Shown piece by piece: positions 14,726 through 23,226 of a stretch of 23,281 nucleotides of DNA. Origin of the DNA: an uncultured Lachnospiraceae bacterium (GTDB lineage Bacteria; Bacillota; Clostridia; Lachnospirales; Lachnospiraceae). The notes below the pieces were generated by a model. The model saw nothing but the letters and a program-made list of their open reading frames with translations, did not search any database and had not been told where the DNA came from. The DNA is taken from positions 1 through 23,281 of the forward strand of contig CAJTRK010000042.1 of NCBI GenBank assembly GCA_910578475.1. The letters run 5' to 3'. The position numbers and the translations under genes are program-made. The number at the start of each line of letters is the position of its first letter. Position 1 is the first letter of the stretch.

Positions 14726-16342
14726 CTAATCAGTAACATATTTCTTCAATGTCGCACGAACGGCTCCCGGCCCTGCGAGCATCTCTTTCAGGTATCCGCA
14801 TACGGCTTCCGCCATGCCGGCCTCGTACAGATTTACACCGAAGATTTTATCGTTCTCAAGAATCGGCTTTACTTTGGATTCTACATCGCATTCCTCTCCA
14901 AGTTTCAAATCCGCGACATACGGACATACCGTATCAAGCAACGGGTCCGGGCTCAAAGTAAAGCGGTTCCCGTTATCGTTAATCCCTGTAAGATATCGAA
15001 GCCATCCGGCAAATACAAGCGGTATCAGTTTTAAATCCGCCGTATTCAGTTTTTCGGAAGCCTGATATGCTTTTACCGTCTCTCCGAAGCGAATCGCAAG
15101 TTTCTGAGAAGTATCTGTCGCGATTCTCTGCGGCGTGTCCGGCATGAAAGGATTCGGGAACCGGACATTCAATACGGTATCAATAAATTCTTTCGGGTCC
15201 AGTACGCCCGGATTCACAACGACAGGAAGTCCTTCTTTCAAACCAATCGTCCGAATCATTTTCGTAAGCTCTTCGTCTTTCATTTCCTCGGAAATCTTCT
15301 CATAACCGAGCAGGCATCCGTAAACTGCCAGCGTCGTATGCAGCGGATTCAGACAGGTGCACACCTTCATCCGTTCCACCTTATCGACCGTTTCCCGTTC
15401 GGTAAACATCAGGCCCGCTTTCTCCAGTTCCGTGCGTCCGTTCGGAAATGCGTCTTCAATCACCAGATATTCGCATTCTTCCGCATTGACAAACGGCGCT
15501 ACATAAGTATTCTTGGACGTAATGACAGGTTCCAGTTCCTCTACGCCGTCTTTTTTCAGAATTTCTTCTACGGAAGCATCCGGTCTCGGTGTAATTTTAT
15601 CAATCATTGACCAGGGAAAAGATACTTTTTCCTTATTGTTGACGTAATCCAGGAATCCGGCCTCCGCCTTGCCGTTTTCCGTCCATTTCTCTGCAAATGC
15701 GCTGATTGCCGCATACAGCTTGTCGCCATTATGGGAACAGTTATCCATGCTCACCATCGCGACCGGCTTTTCGCCGTCAAGATAACGGGTATACAGAAGA
15801 GAAGCAACTTTCCCGATATAGCTTTCCGGCTTTTCGGGGCCCGCCGCAAAATCCGCTTCTACCGCGGGAAGCGTCTCTCCTTTGCCGTTTACGAGGCTGT
15901 ATCCTTTCTCCGTAATGGTAAACGATACCATCTGGAGGGAATCTTTACGGAAAATCTCTTTCAGCCTGCCGTATTCTTCTTCGTTTCCGGAATCCAGAAT
16001 ACAGGATTCCACAACGCTGCCGATAACCGTCTTTTCTACGTTTCCGTCGGCTTTCAGCGTCACGAGAATTGTATAATCATCATGCGGACGATTCATTTTT
16101 TCAACAATTTCATAGTCAAAGCCTTCCGCCACCACAAGGCCTCTATCCAGAACGCCCTCGTTCAGGAGACGCTGAACAACATTTGCCTGAAATGCACGGA
16201 AAATGTTTCCGGCGCCGAAATGAATCCAGAAGGGCGCTTCTTTTGTTGCCGCCGTAACCGCTTCTCTGTCAAATTCCGGAAGCGCATAGCCTGCAGCTTC
16301 CCACTGTGCTCTGTTTTCCAATCCTGCTTTACTTAATTTCAT
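14726..16342 (-). CDS. uxuB: D-fructuronate reductase (mannitol dehydrogenase family)
   Basis: 538 aa from MKLSKAGL, the usual N-terminus of Bacillota homologues; an in-frame ATG at 16354 adds MVIH. It reduces D-fructuronate to D-mannonate with NADH in glucuronate catabolism. Visible features: nucleotide-binding HFGAGNIFRAFQ (about residues 41-52), FPWSMIDKITPRP (about 242-254), and the polyol-dehydrogenase catalytic set K326, N332 and H335 in KVCTCLNPLHTTLA. It follows uxuA by 59 nt on the same strand, which supports UxuB over mannitol or altronate dehydrogenases. The leader contains the AAAGGCATGGTTAT element also found before the DUF2752 gene. Confidence 0.92.
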   Translation of the reverse strand: MKLSKAGLENRAQWEAAGYALPEFDREAVTAATKEAPFWIHFGAGNIFRAFQANVVQRLLNEGVLDRGLVVAEGFDYEIVEKMNRPHDDYTILVTLKADGNVEKTVIGSVVESCILDSGNEEEYGRLKEIFRKDSLQMVSFTITEKGYSLVNGKGETLPAVEADFAAGPEKPESYIGKVASLLYTRYLDGEKPVAMVSMDNCSHNGDKLYAAISAFAEKWTENGKAEAGFLDYVNNKEKVSFPWSMIDKITPRPDASVEEILKKDGVEELEPVITSKNTYVAPFVNAEECEYLVIEDAFPNGRTELEKAGLMFTERETVDKVERMKVCTCLNPLHTTLAVYGCLLGYEKISEEMKDEELTKMIRTIGLKEGLPVVVNPGVLDPKEFIDTVLNVRFPNPFMPDTPQRIATDTSQKLAIRFGETVKAYQASEKLNTADLKLIPLVFAGWLRYLTGINDNGNRFTLSPDPLLDTVCPYVADLKLGEECDVESKVKPILENDKIFGVNLYEAGMAEAVCGYLKEMLAGPGAVRATLKKYVTD

Positions 16343-16372
16343 ATGAATAACCATGCCTTTCTCTCAGACTCT
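16340..16372 (-). promoter_or_regulatory. GGCATGGTTAT leader element (uxuB copy)
   Basis: Minus strand AGTCTGAGAGAAAGGCATGG followed by TTATTCATATGAAA. The DUF2752 gene (11703-11735) has AGACTAAGAAAAAGGCATGG followed by TTATAAATATGAAA. The matched stretch is about 31 nt with about 5 differences and ends at the start codon in both. It contains an upstream in-frame ATG four codons before the preferred start. Confidence 0.5.
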
Positions 16373-16401
16373 TAACTTATTTGGAAGAACACCGCGTTTC
16401 C

Positions 16402-17469
16402 TTAGCGGTTCTGCTTCGAAATAGCTTCCCAAAGACCATTCAGATAAGTCGCGCCAAGCGCCCTGTCATACAATCCGTAGCCCGGCATCGCAACTTCATC
16501 CCAAATCATACGTCCGTGGTCAGGACGAATCGGGCCCGTAAATCCGATATCATACAGAGCCTTCATAATCTCATACATATCGAAAGTTCCGTCGCTGGAA
16601 AGGTGCGCCGCCTCTTCAAAATTGGTCGGCGAAATAAATTTCAGATTGCGCACATGGGCAAAATGAATTCTTCCTTTGAGAGAACGAATCATGTCCGGAA
16701 GGTCATTCTTCAGGTTGGTTCCGTAAGAACCGGAACAGAATGTCACGCCGTTGTGCGGATTATCTACCATTTTCATCATGCGCAGAATGTTTTCCTTGTT
16801 GATGATGATGCGCGGAAGGCCGAAAACGCTCCACGCGGGGTCATCCGGATGAATTGCCATATTAATATCGTACTTGTCGCAGACCGGCATGATTTTTTCC
16901 AGAAAATATTTTAAGTTCGCAAACAGTTTCTCGTCGTCCACTTCTTTGTACATTTCAAAAAGCTCTTTGACGCGCGCCATACGCTCCGGTTCCCATCCGG
17001 GCATAACCGTTCCGTTCATATCGCCCGCAATCGTTTCAAACATCTTCTCCGGGTCGATGGCATCCACCGCCTCCTGCGTATAGGCGAGCACCGTCGAACC
17101 GTCCGGCCTTACACGCGCGAGTTCCGTTCTTGTCCAGTCAAACACCGGCATGAAGTTATAACATACCATATGAATATCTTCTTTGCCGAGATTCTCCAAT
17201 GTTTCGATATAATTTGCAATATACTGTTCCCGTTCCGGCGCGCCGGTCTTGATTGCATCATGAATATTCACGCTCTCGATTCCGGAAAGCTTAAGTCCCG
17301 CCGCTTCTATTTCCTCTTTCAGCGCGTGAATGCGTTCCTGACTCCATGCCTCGCCGGGCGCGGTATCATACAATGTGGAGATTACGCCTGTCACCCCCGG
17401 AATCTGGCGAATCTGCTTCAATGTAACCGTATCAAACCCTGTGCCGTACCACCGCAATGTCATTTCCAT
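16402..17469 (-). CDS. uxuA: Mannonate dehydratase
   Basis: 355 aa, typical UxuA length. It dehydrates D-mannonate to 2-keto-3-deoxy-D-gluconate (EC 4.2.1.8), the step after UxuB. It has the family N-terminus MTLRWYGTGFDTVTL and metal/active-site residues in conserved contexts: H207 (IHPDDPAW), C245 (FCSGSYGTN), H272 (FAHVRNLKF) and D317/H318 (RPDHGRM). AAAGGAG lies 11 nt before the ATG at 17469; an ATG two codons on (17463) is an alternative. First gene of the minus-strand uxuA-uxuB unit, divergent from an AraC regulator. Confidence 0.96.
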   Translation of the reverse strand: MEMTLRWYGTGFDTVTLKQIRQIPGVTGVISTLYDTAPGEAWSQERIHALKEEIEAAGLKLSGIESVNIHDAIKTGAPEREQYIANYIETLENLGKEDIHMVCYNFMPVFDWTRTELARVRPDGSTVLAYTQEAVDAIDPEKMFETIAGDMNGTVMPGWEPERMARVKELFEMYKEVDDEKLFANLKYFLEKIMPVCDKYDINMAIHPDDPAWSVFGLPRIIINKENILRMMKMVDNPHNGVTFCSGSYGTNLKNDLPDMIRSLKGRIHFAHVRNLKFISPTNFEEAAHLSSDGTFDMYEIMKALYDIGFTGPIRPDHGRMIWDEVAMPGYGLYDRALGATYLNGLWEAISKQNR

Positions 17470-17527
17470 TTTTTACTATTCTCCTTTCAAAATCCATTTC
17501 CGAAATACCCTGTTTATAGATGCTTTT

Positions 17528-17533
17528 ATTATA
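17528..17533 (-). promoter_or_regulatory. -10 element of the uxuA promoter
   Basis: A perfect TATAAT (17533-17528) on minus, in GTGTATAATAAAAG. A weak -35 TTGTTT lies 16 nt upstream. The predicted start of transcription is near 17521, giving a leader of about 50 nt. The weak -35 fits a promoter that needs an activator, such as the divergent AraC protein. Confidence 0.55.
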
Positions 17534-17577
17534 CACTTTACAGCCGTTAAAACAAATTGGCATAATTGTCATCTACA

Positions 17578-17606
17578 TTGCAAAAGTTGCGGTTTGATGA
17601 TAAAAT
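17578..17606 (+). promoter_or_regulatory. Predicted promoter of the AraC regulator gene
   Basis: TTGCAA (17578-17583), a 17-nt spacer, then TAAAAT (17601-17606). The transcript would start near 17613 and carry a leader of about 155 nt that includes the 18-bp tandem repeat. It is back-to-back with the uxuA promoter; the 45 bp between the two -10 elements include a near-palindromic TGGCATAATTGTCA (17558-17571) that could be an operator. Confidence 0.5.
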
Positions 17607-17660
17607 GGGAAAAACACCGCAACGTCCGGAATACCACGTCGGGCGGCAGCCTGCAAACCG

Positions 17661-17762
17661 ATGCCGGAACGGCTGATGATTTTGGAATGGCTGATGATAC
17701 AGGAACAGCTGATAATACAGGAACGGCTGATAATACAGAAACAGATAATAATACGAGGATGA
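17661..17762 (+). CDS. Possible 33-aa leader peptide formed by the 18-bp repeat
   Basis: In the same frame as the AraC gene, ATG 17661 opens MPERLMILEWLMIQEQLIIQ and continues through the repeat to TGA at 17760-17762, six nt before the TTG start of the regulator. There is no good ribosome binding site, so translation is uncertain. If translated it would couple to the regulator start. Confidence 0.2.
   Translation: MPERLMILEWLMIQEQLIIQERLIIQKQIIIRG
17666..17755 (+). repeat. Tandem repeat, 5 x 18 bp, in the AraC leader
   Basis: Five consecutive 18-bp units with consensus GGAACGGCTGATAATACA. Units 3 and 4 differ at one position; units 1, 2 and 5 are more diverged. The array ends immediately before the GAGG ribosome binding site of the AraC gene. 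One frame reads GTADNT units; the AraC frame reads a 33-codon ORF from ATG 17661 to TGA 17762. Confidence 0.85.
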
Positions 17763-17768
17763 TGCTAT

Positions 17769-18668
17769 TTGAAAAAAAATCTGCAGACCGCTTTCAGTCC
17801 CAGGCAGTACATGCTGTCACAGGATTTTGAAATTTATTATTACAATGATTCCAGTCAGGACAGGCCCCGCTGTCAGGTCAAAGAACACGCCCACAATTAT
17901 TACGAGTTCTATTTTTTTCTGGAAGGAAATGTGTCCATCCGCATCAATGGCGCGGAATATCCGCTGAAAACGGGCAATATGGTGCTGATTCCGCCGGGTG
18001 TTTCCCATCAGGCCGTCATTCACAACACGGAGATTCCATACCGGCGGTTCGTTTTCTGGGTCAGCGCCTCTTTTTATACAAAACTGTCCGTAGAATCCCC
18101 TGATTATGTCTATCTGATGCAAAAAGCGCAAAAAAGCGGACAGTACATTTCCTTTCACGATATGATTTCCTTCAACGCCCTGCAGTCCAAAATCTTCCGG
18201 CTGATTGAAGAAATCCATTCCGAGCATTTCGGCAGAACGGCTCAGATATCCCTTTGCGTACAGGATTTACTGCTTCATCTGAACCGAAACGCCTATGAAA
18301 AAGAACATCCGAACGCCGCAGACAAAGAGCAGGGGTTATACAAACACCTGCTCCAGTATATCGAAACACATCTTGATGAAGAGCTGTCCTTAGACAGTCT
18401 GGCAAAACAGTTTTATGTCAGCAAATATCACATTGCCCATGTGTTCAAAGAAAATTTTGGTCTTTCGGTTCACCGCTATATTACGAAAAAGCGGCTTTCC
18501 ATGTGCCGGGACGCGATTCTTGGCCACCGGGAAATCGGCGAAGCCTGTCTGATGTGCGGCTTCAAGGATTACTCCAGTTTCTTCCGCTCCTTCAAAAAAG
18601 AATACGGTATGTCTCCAAAAGAATATAAAGAACGGTTCCTGTCCGAAGCGCTGCATGCGGAACTCTGA
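17769..18668 (+). CDS. AraC-family transcriptional regulator, likely of hexuronate genes
   Basis: 299 aa from a TTG start with GAGG 10 nt upstream; an in-frame TGA at 17760-17762 excludes a longer form, and ATG 17811 is a later alternative without a good ribosome binding site. An N-terminal cupin-like sensor (about residues 35-100: HAHNYYEFYFFLEGNVSI, PLKTGNMVLIPPGVSHQ) is followed by a C-terminal double helix-turn-helix (about 192-292: LSLDSLAKQFYVSKYHIAHV and CLMCGFKDYSSFFRSFKKEY, ending GMSPKEYKER). It is divergent from uxuA, so control of uxuAB in response to a uronate-derived ligand is the natural inference. It converges with the ABC permease gene with only 13 nt between stops and no visible terminator. 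Confidence 0.9.
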   Translation: MKKNLQTAFSPRQYMLSQDFEIYYYNDSSQDRPRCQVKEHAHNYYEFYFFLEGNVSIRINGAEYPLKTGNMVLIPPGVSHQAVIHNTEIPYRRFVFWVSASFYTKLSVESPDYVYLMQKAQKSGQYISFHDMISFNALQSKIFRLIEEIHSEHFGRTAQISLCVQDLLLHLNRNAYEKEHPNAADKEQGLYKHLLQYIETHLDEELSLDSLAKQFYVSKYHIAHVFKENFGLSVHRYITKKRLSMCRDAILGHREIGEACLMCGFKDYSSFFRSFKKEYGMSPKEYKERFLSEALHAEL

Positions 18669-18681
18669 TTCCTCTGATTCC

Positions 18682-20892
18682 TTAAAGCAGCGTATCATCC
18701 CGCAGGGCGTCAACCAGACTGCTTTCCATCACTTTTTTAGCGCCAAGATAATAGGCCAGCGCGACAACCCCGAAAATCGCCAGCAAAAATAATAAGATTG
18801 GCAGAAACGGCGCTTCACGCAGGAATACTTCCGGTTCCAGATAACTGATTTTCAGGAAAAAAACGACAGCGGCCGCAGTAACGGGAAACGCGGTAATCAC
18901 CGGTCTCCCTGCGATGACAAACGCTTCTATGCAGAATATTTTTTTCATTCCCGCAGGCGTCAGTCCAATCGAGAGCAGGCGCGCAAACTCCCTTTTTCTC
19001 TGGCGGACAAATCCGAGCGTATTGGAAAAAACATTGCCGAAGCCTATCATCGCAAGCAGCATGCAAAACATACTGAGAATCACTTTCATTCCGGCAAACA
19101 TCCGGTCATTATTACTCTTCTCCTGAATGCGGTTTTCCAGTTCCGCTTCAAAGGTTCCGTCCAGAAGTTCCGAAACGGCTTTTTCTATTTCGTTCAATTC
19201 CCGAAGCGACACACCGTTTTTTGCCAGAATCCGAATAAAGAGTTCCTCTTCCGCATCTCCTGTCTGCTCCTTTATTTCTTTCCAGAGCGACACGGGAATA
19301 AAATGCACCAGCTCATATAAGTCCAGTGTTCCATATTCTTCCCGCAAAACAGGAGCTTCCATCGTATAAGCGATAACCGGAATTTCCACCGCCGCTTCTT
19401 CCTGTCCCGCCTTCCTCAGAACGGTCGTTTCCTCCTTCTCCGTCAGATAGGAAAGTATTCGCCGCTCGCGGAAATTCGGGTCCGCGGCATCGCTCGTACG
19501 ATTCAGAATCACCGCGCCGGAAAGCTGCGGTGTGACTCCAATCTGCCCACAGTACTCCAGGAACCCGGCATCATCCAGAATCACAATGGGCGCATTCACC
19601 ATCCATCCTTCGGGAAGAGACGATACATACTCCGCCGGCGCTTTTTCCAATCCTCCCGCATTCCGCAGTTCTTCACTGATTTCTTCGGGCAGAACAATTC
19701 TTTTAGCCGTGGCTTTCTGATAAACGATACAGCTTTCCACACCGCTGATTCCCCGTAAATCCTCTGTCCGGTCAAACGCTTCGATTTCTGTTCCCTGTAC
19801 CGCTGCCATCACATCCCAGGCATCCTGGTACTTTGCAAAATAAGTTTCCTCCTGACTGATAATCGTAATCGTCAGGAAACACATCATAAAAGAAAAAGCA
19901 AGAAAAGACAATACAAGAGAAAGGTTCGCCGTCCGCATCGCTTTTTTCTGCGCTTTCAGGGCATTTCCGGCAAGTTCTCCCTCTATGCCGAACAAAAAGG
20001 ACAAAATCCGGGAGTTTTTTTTCTTTTTCAGCTGAAATTCTCCTGTATTTTTTATCGCTTCAAGCGGCGTCATCCGGCTCAGTCTTCCGGCCGGAATCCA
20101 CGCCGAAATCCAAATCGTCAGCGCTGCCGCACAAAGTGAAAGCAAAAAGAGAAACGGCTGATAAGAAAAAGGCAGCGACAGCCGTCCCTCCACATCTGCC
20201 AGCATCACGTTGATTCCTTCGATGATGCCCATTCCTAGCAGAATCCCGGACAAATTTCCAAGAACAACCGGTATGCCGCACAACATGAAGGCCTCCTGCA
20301 AAAGGCAGGTTCGTATCTGCTTCGGCGTCGCGCCGATGCTTGAGAAAATTCCGAATTGATGGATTCTGGCATTCATCGTTACCGCAAACGCGTTGTGGAT
20401 AATCATCACAAGCGAAAGGCATGCGGTCATCGTAACTGCCAGCGTAAACGGAAAGACCCACCGCAGCGCCGTATCGTCCGCATCCCGAATCAGATAAAGA
20501 TTCAGCAGTTCATAATGATATGTGACGGCCTCCTCCGAAAGACCCGCTATCCGGGCTATTGCCGGCATATCCTCAAAAACGCTTCTCCCATCATATAAAT
20601 AAATATCCGCTGCAAGTTCCGAATCATCGGACAACTCCTCCCGCACGACGACTTTTTCCACATTATCATGACTCCGCATGGCCAAAAGTTCTTCTGTTCC
20701 GATTTTTCCACAAATCCGGCCCTGCCAGCCGCCCTCCTCCGCTTTAATCCGCTCAACTTCATAATTCCAGAAATTATAAAACAGACTACAGAGCAATGAC
20801 AAAAGCAAAGCGGAAATAAGCGCTGCTACTTTGACGGAAACACCGGATGCCCGGTTGTTTTTCATATATCCCGATGAGTAATCCTTCCACAC
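18682..20892 (-). CDS. ABC transporter permease with two FtsX domains
   Basis: 736 aa from the GTG at 20892, which has GGAGG 8 nt upstream; a GTG at 20901 would overlap the ATPase stop but has no room for the ribosome binding site. About 8 transmembrane helices: one near the N-terminus, then an outside domain of about 100 residues; three more with FGIFSSIGATPKQIRTCLLQ; a linker; one helix near residue 330; an outside domain of about 220 residues; and three more with REFARLLSIGLTPAGMKKIF. This is the MacB/FtsX permease type used for peptide, lipoprotein or antibiotic efflux and sensing, not the 10-helix BceB layout. Partner of the ATPase just upstream; part of the two-component/ABC module. Confidence 0.88.
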   Translation of the reverse strand: MWKDYSSGYMKNNRASGVSVKVAALISALLLSLLCSLFYNFWNYEVERIKAEEGGWQGRICGKIGTEELLAMRSHDNVEKVVVREELSDDSELAADIYLYDGRSVFEDMPAIARIAGLSEEAVTYHYELLNLYLIRDADDTALRWVFPFTLAVTMTACLSLVMIIHNAFAVTMNARIHQFGIFSSIGATPKQIRTCLLQEAFMLCGIPVVLGNLSGILLGMGIIEGINVMLADVEGRLSLPFSYQPFLFLLSLCAAALTIWISAWIPAGRLSRMTPLEAIKNTGEFQLKKKKNSRILSFLFGIEGELAGNALKAQKKAMRTANLSLVLSFLAFSFMMCFLTITIISQEETYFAKYQDAWDVMAAVQGTEIEAFDRTEDLRGISGVESCIVYQKATAKRIVLPEEISEELRNAGGLEKAPAEYVSSLPEGWMVNAPIVILDDAGFLEYCGQIGVTPQLSGAVILNRTSDAADPNFRERRILSYLTEKEETTVLRKAGQEEAAVEIPVIAYTMEAPVLREEYGTLDLYELVHFIPVSLWKEIKEQTGDAEEELFIRILAKNGVSLRELNEIEKAVSELLDGTFEAELENRIQEKSNNDRMFAGMKVILSMFCMLLAMIGFGNVFSNTLGFVRQRKREFARLLSIGLTPAGMKKIFCIEAFVIAGRPVITAFPVTAAAVVFFLKISYLEPEVFLREAPFLPILLFLLAIFGVVALAYYLGAKKVMESSLVDALRDDTLL

Positions 20893-20897
20893 GTCCC

Positions 20898-21578
20898 TCA
20901 CCTCCGTTTCTCATCGCCGACGATACGTCCGTCGCCAATCGTGATAATCCGGTCCGCCTGGAGCGCCGCTTTTTCATCATGGGTGATAAGAATGACGGTC
21001 TGTTTCAGGCTGCGGTTGGACAGTTTCAACATATCTATAATTTCTTCGGAATTTTTCCGGTCCAGATTGCCGGTAGGCTCATCCGCCAAAAGCAGCGCCG
21101 GACGGTAAATCAAAGAACGGGCGATGGCCGTCCGCTGCTGCTGTCCTCCTGACAACTGTCCCGGAAGCCTGTCCAGCTTATCGGCAATGCCAAGCGTGTG
21201 CACTATCTGGTCGAAATATTCCGGATTCGGTTTTCTCTTATCCAGCAGCAGCGGCATCAATATATTTTTCCGAACGGTCAGTGTCGGTATCAGATTGTAA
21301 AACTGATAAACGAGCCCTACCTTTCTGCGCCGGAAAACCGCCGCCTGTGTCGGATTCAGGGTCGAGATGTCCGTTCCTTCCACAATAACCCGGCCTTCCG
21401 ACGGCTTATCCACGCTTCCGAGAATATGAAGCAGCGTGGACTTACCGGAGCCGGAAGCTCCGATAATCGCTGTAAATTCCCCCTTTTCCACCGACAAATC
21501 AATATGGTCGAGAACGACGACCTGGCCATCCCCGGACTCATACACTTTCGTAACGCCTTCGCATTTCAAAATTTCCAC
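20898..21578 (-). CDS. ABC transporter ATP-binding protein (MacB/LolD type)
   Basis: 226 aa. Walker A GASGSGKST (40-48), Q-loop YQFYNLIPTLTV (Q92), signature LSGGQQQR (142-149), Walker B ALLLADEPTGNLD (161-173) and H-loop ITHDEK (H200) are all present, so it should be an active ATPase. GTG start with GGAGG 10 nt upstream. It stops 5 nt before the preferred start of the FtsX permease, so the pair is translationally linked. The LVYQFYNLIPTLTV segment places it with MacB/SalX-like ATPases that power extrusion or sensing of peptides and envelope-active compounds. Confidence 0.93.
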   Translation of the reverse strand: MEILKCEGVTKVYESGDGQVVVLDHIDLSVEKGEFTAIIGASGSGKSTLLHILGSVDKPSEGRVIVEGTDISTLNPTQAAVFRRRKVGLVYQFYNLIPTLTVRKNILMPLLLDKRKPNPEYFDQIVHTLGIADKLDRLPGQLSGGQQQRTAIARSLIYRPALLLADEPTGNLDRKNSEEIIDMLKLSNRSLKQTVILITHDEKAALQADRIITIGDGRIVGDEKRR

Positions 21579-21640
21579 TTCCGCACTTCCTCCTTTTCTG
21601 AACGCTTGTCGGAATCAGTATAACAGGCTAAAGTGACAAC

Positions 21641-22543
21641 TCAGTGACGATAGAATCGTATGATAAAGCAGGCTCCTTTGTCCGCGGAATTTTCGGCAGC
21701 AATCGTCCCGTTCTGCCTTTCAACAATCGCTTTCGCGAGAGACAATCCGATACCAATGCTGCCCGCTTTTGCGTTCTTTCCCCGATAAAACCGTTCAAAA
21801 AGATGTGGGATATCCTCTTTGGCAAAGCCGGTTCCGCTGTCCCATATCCGAATCTGCACATAAAGGGGATTTTCTTCATACGAACAGAAAACGCTGCCGC
21901 CGGGCGGCGTATGTTCCATGCAGTTTTTCATCAGATTCATGACCGCTTCCATCGTCCAGTCCATGTCCGCCAAAATCAGCATTTCCCCCAGTTCCGGTAT
22001 TTGAACGGAAACATCCGCCTTTTTGAACAGTTCCTGTAGATTATCGGCCGCAAGCGTAAGAACGGTAAAAACATCGACTTCTTTTTTATTAAAAAACAAG
22101 ATTCCCGCATCAATGCGCGACAACAGCAGAAGCGATTCCTCCAGATACGTCAGCCGGGAAATCTGCTTTCGAATTTCTTTCAAATGTTCTGAAGAAGGAG
22201 CTTCGGACATCATTTGTACGGACAAAGAAAGAGACGTAATCGGCGTTTTAATCTGATGCGCAATATTGTCCATATTTTCCGCAAGACTCTGCCGCGCTTT
22301 CAGCGCCGCCTCCCTCGTCTGGTACAGCTCCGTTACCGTTTTATAAATTTCATCCTGCAGTCTGGAAACGGCGTCCTCGCCCGTTGTAAGAAGAACGCCC
22401 TCCTGTCCGGTATTCACCTTTTCCAGATAATCGGTCAGACCCACAATTCTTTCCTTTTCCTTCCTGGCCCGGCACAGATACCAAATCAGGAGCCATATCG
22501 AAAACATACCGCTCCCTGCCGCAATCCCAATCATTACTTCCAT
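21641..22543 (-). CDS. Sensor histidine kinase of the ABC-linked two-component system
   Basis: 300 aa from MEVMIGIA, chosen because AAGGGG lies 6 nt upstream; an ATG at 22558 overlapping the regulator stop (ATGA) is an alternative. One N-terminal helix (about 3-24) and no extracellular sensor domain; a linker; the dimerisation/phosphoacceptor box NIAHQIKTPITSL with H96; then the ATPase domain with N-box NLMKNCMEHTPPGG, G1 WDSGTGF, F-box LFERFYRG and G2 GSIGIGLSLAKAIVE. Kinases with almost no outside part usually rely on a partner ABC transporter for sensing, consistent with the downstream ATPase-permease. Bce-type kinases normally have two helices; only one is evident here. Confidence 0.9.
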   Translation of the reverse strand: MEVMIGIAAGSGMFSIWLLIWYLCRARKEKERIVGLTDYLEKVNTGQEGVLLTTGEDAVSRLQDEIYKTVTELYQTREAALKARQSLAENMDNIAHQIKTPITSLSLSVQMMSEAPSSEHLKEIRKQISRLTYLEESLLLLSRIDAGILFFNKKEVDVFTVLTLAADNLQELFKKADVSVQIPELGEMLILADMDWTMEAVMNLMKNCMEHTPPGGSVFCSYEENPLYVQIRIWDSGTGFAKEDIPHLFERFYRGKNAKAGSIGIGLSLAKAIVERQNGTIAAENSADKGACFIIRFYRH

Positions 22544-22554
22544 CGTTAACCCCT

Positions 22555-23226
22555 TCATTCCATATCTTCCATGCGATAGCCGACGCTCCTGACCGTTTTC
22601 AGGCAATCGGGCTGATGCAGCTTTTCACGCAGGCGTTTCATCGTGACCGTAAGCGTATTGTCGTTGACAAAATTACCGTTGCTGTCCCATACCTCTTCCA
22701 GCAGACTTTTTCTCGTTACCGTTCTTCCCTTGTTCTGCATCAGAAACAGCAGAATCTGATATTCCAACGGGCTTAAGGCAGCCTCTTCCATGCCACAGCA
22801 AACCTGCATCTTTTCCGTATCGAGAGAAATACCGCCGCAGGATAAATATCGTTTTGCGGCATTCCCCGTTCTCCGCAGCAATGCCCTGATACGCGAAAGA
22901 AGAACCTCCAGTTCAAAAGGTTTTACCACATAATCGTCCGCACCGTTTTCAAAACCCGCCACAATATCGCGGGAATCACCGCGGACAGTCAGCACAATAA
23001 TCGGCAGTTCCTTCCGGTTTGCCCGAATCCATCGGCACATCCCGCTTCCCGTTCCGTCCGGCATGTTCCAGTCCACCAACGCCAGCGTCGGGCATTTCCG
23101 AAGCAGCGCCTCTTTCCCCTCGGCAACGGTCCGGTAAACCGAAACCCGATAACCATACTTTCCAAGATACTCCCCCACATGCCGGGCTATATTTTCGTCG
23201 TCTTCCATATAAAAAATATCTGTCAT
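22555..23226 (-). CDS. OmpR-family response regulator
   Basis: 223 aa from MTDIFYMEDDEN, with GGAGA 5 nt upstream; the frame stays open to the right edge, but the extra residues are not typical. Receiver domain with acidic pocket E8-D10, phosphoacceptor D52 (LALVDWNMPDG), conserved Thr/Lys (IIVLTVRG, DYVVKPFELEVL). C-terminal winged helix (about 125-223: LSPLEYQILLFLMQNKGRTVTRKSLLEEVW, VTMKRLREKL, VRSVGYRM). First gene of the regulator-kinase-ATPase-permease module; its likely target is the transporter pair itself. The promoter lies outside the window. Confidence 0.92.
   Translation of the reverse strand: MTDIFYMEDDENIARHVGEYLGKYGYRVSVYRTVAEGKEALLRKCPTLALVDWNMPDGTGSGMCRWIRANRKELPIIVLTVRGDSRDIVAGFENGADDYVVKPFELEVLLSRIRALLRRTGNAAKRYLSCGGISLDTEKMQVCCGMEEAALSPLEYQILLFLMQNKGRTVTRKSLLEEVWDSNGNFVNDNTLTVTMKRLREKLHQPDCLKTVRSVGYRMEDME

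Noticed and set aside
17523..17545. cre (CcpA) site over the uxuA promoter, TGTAAAGTGTATAA
   Set aside because: It misses the central CG and the terminal C of the TGWAARCGNTWNCW consensus (three key mismatches).
17666..17755. CRISPR array
   Set aside because: Units are 18 bp and directly adjacent with no spacers; no cas genes nearby. The same holds for the 36-bp coding repeat at 10918-11061.
17375..17830. 151-codon plus-strand frame containing the GTADNT repeat
   Set aside because: Its first half is antisense to uxuA and its end overlaps the AraC gene; the predicted promoter lies after its start, and composition is not protein-like outside the repeat.
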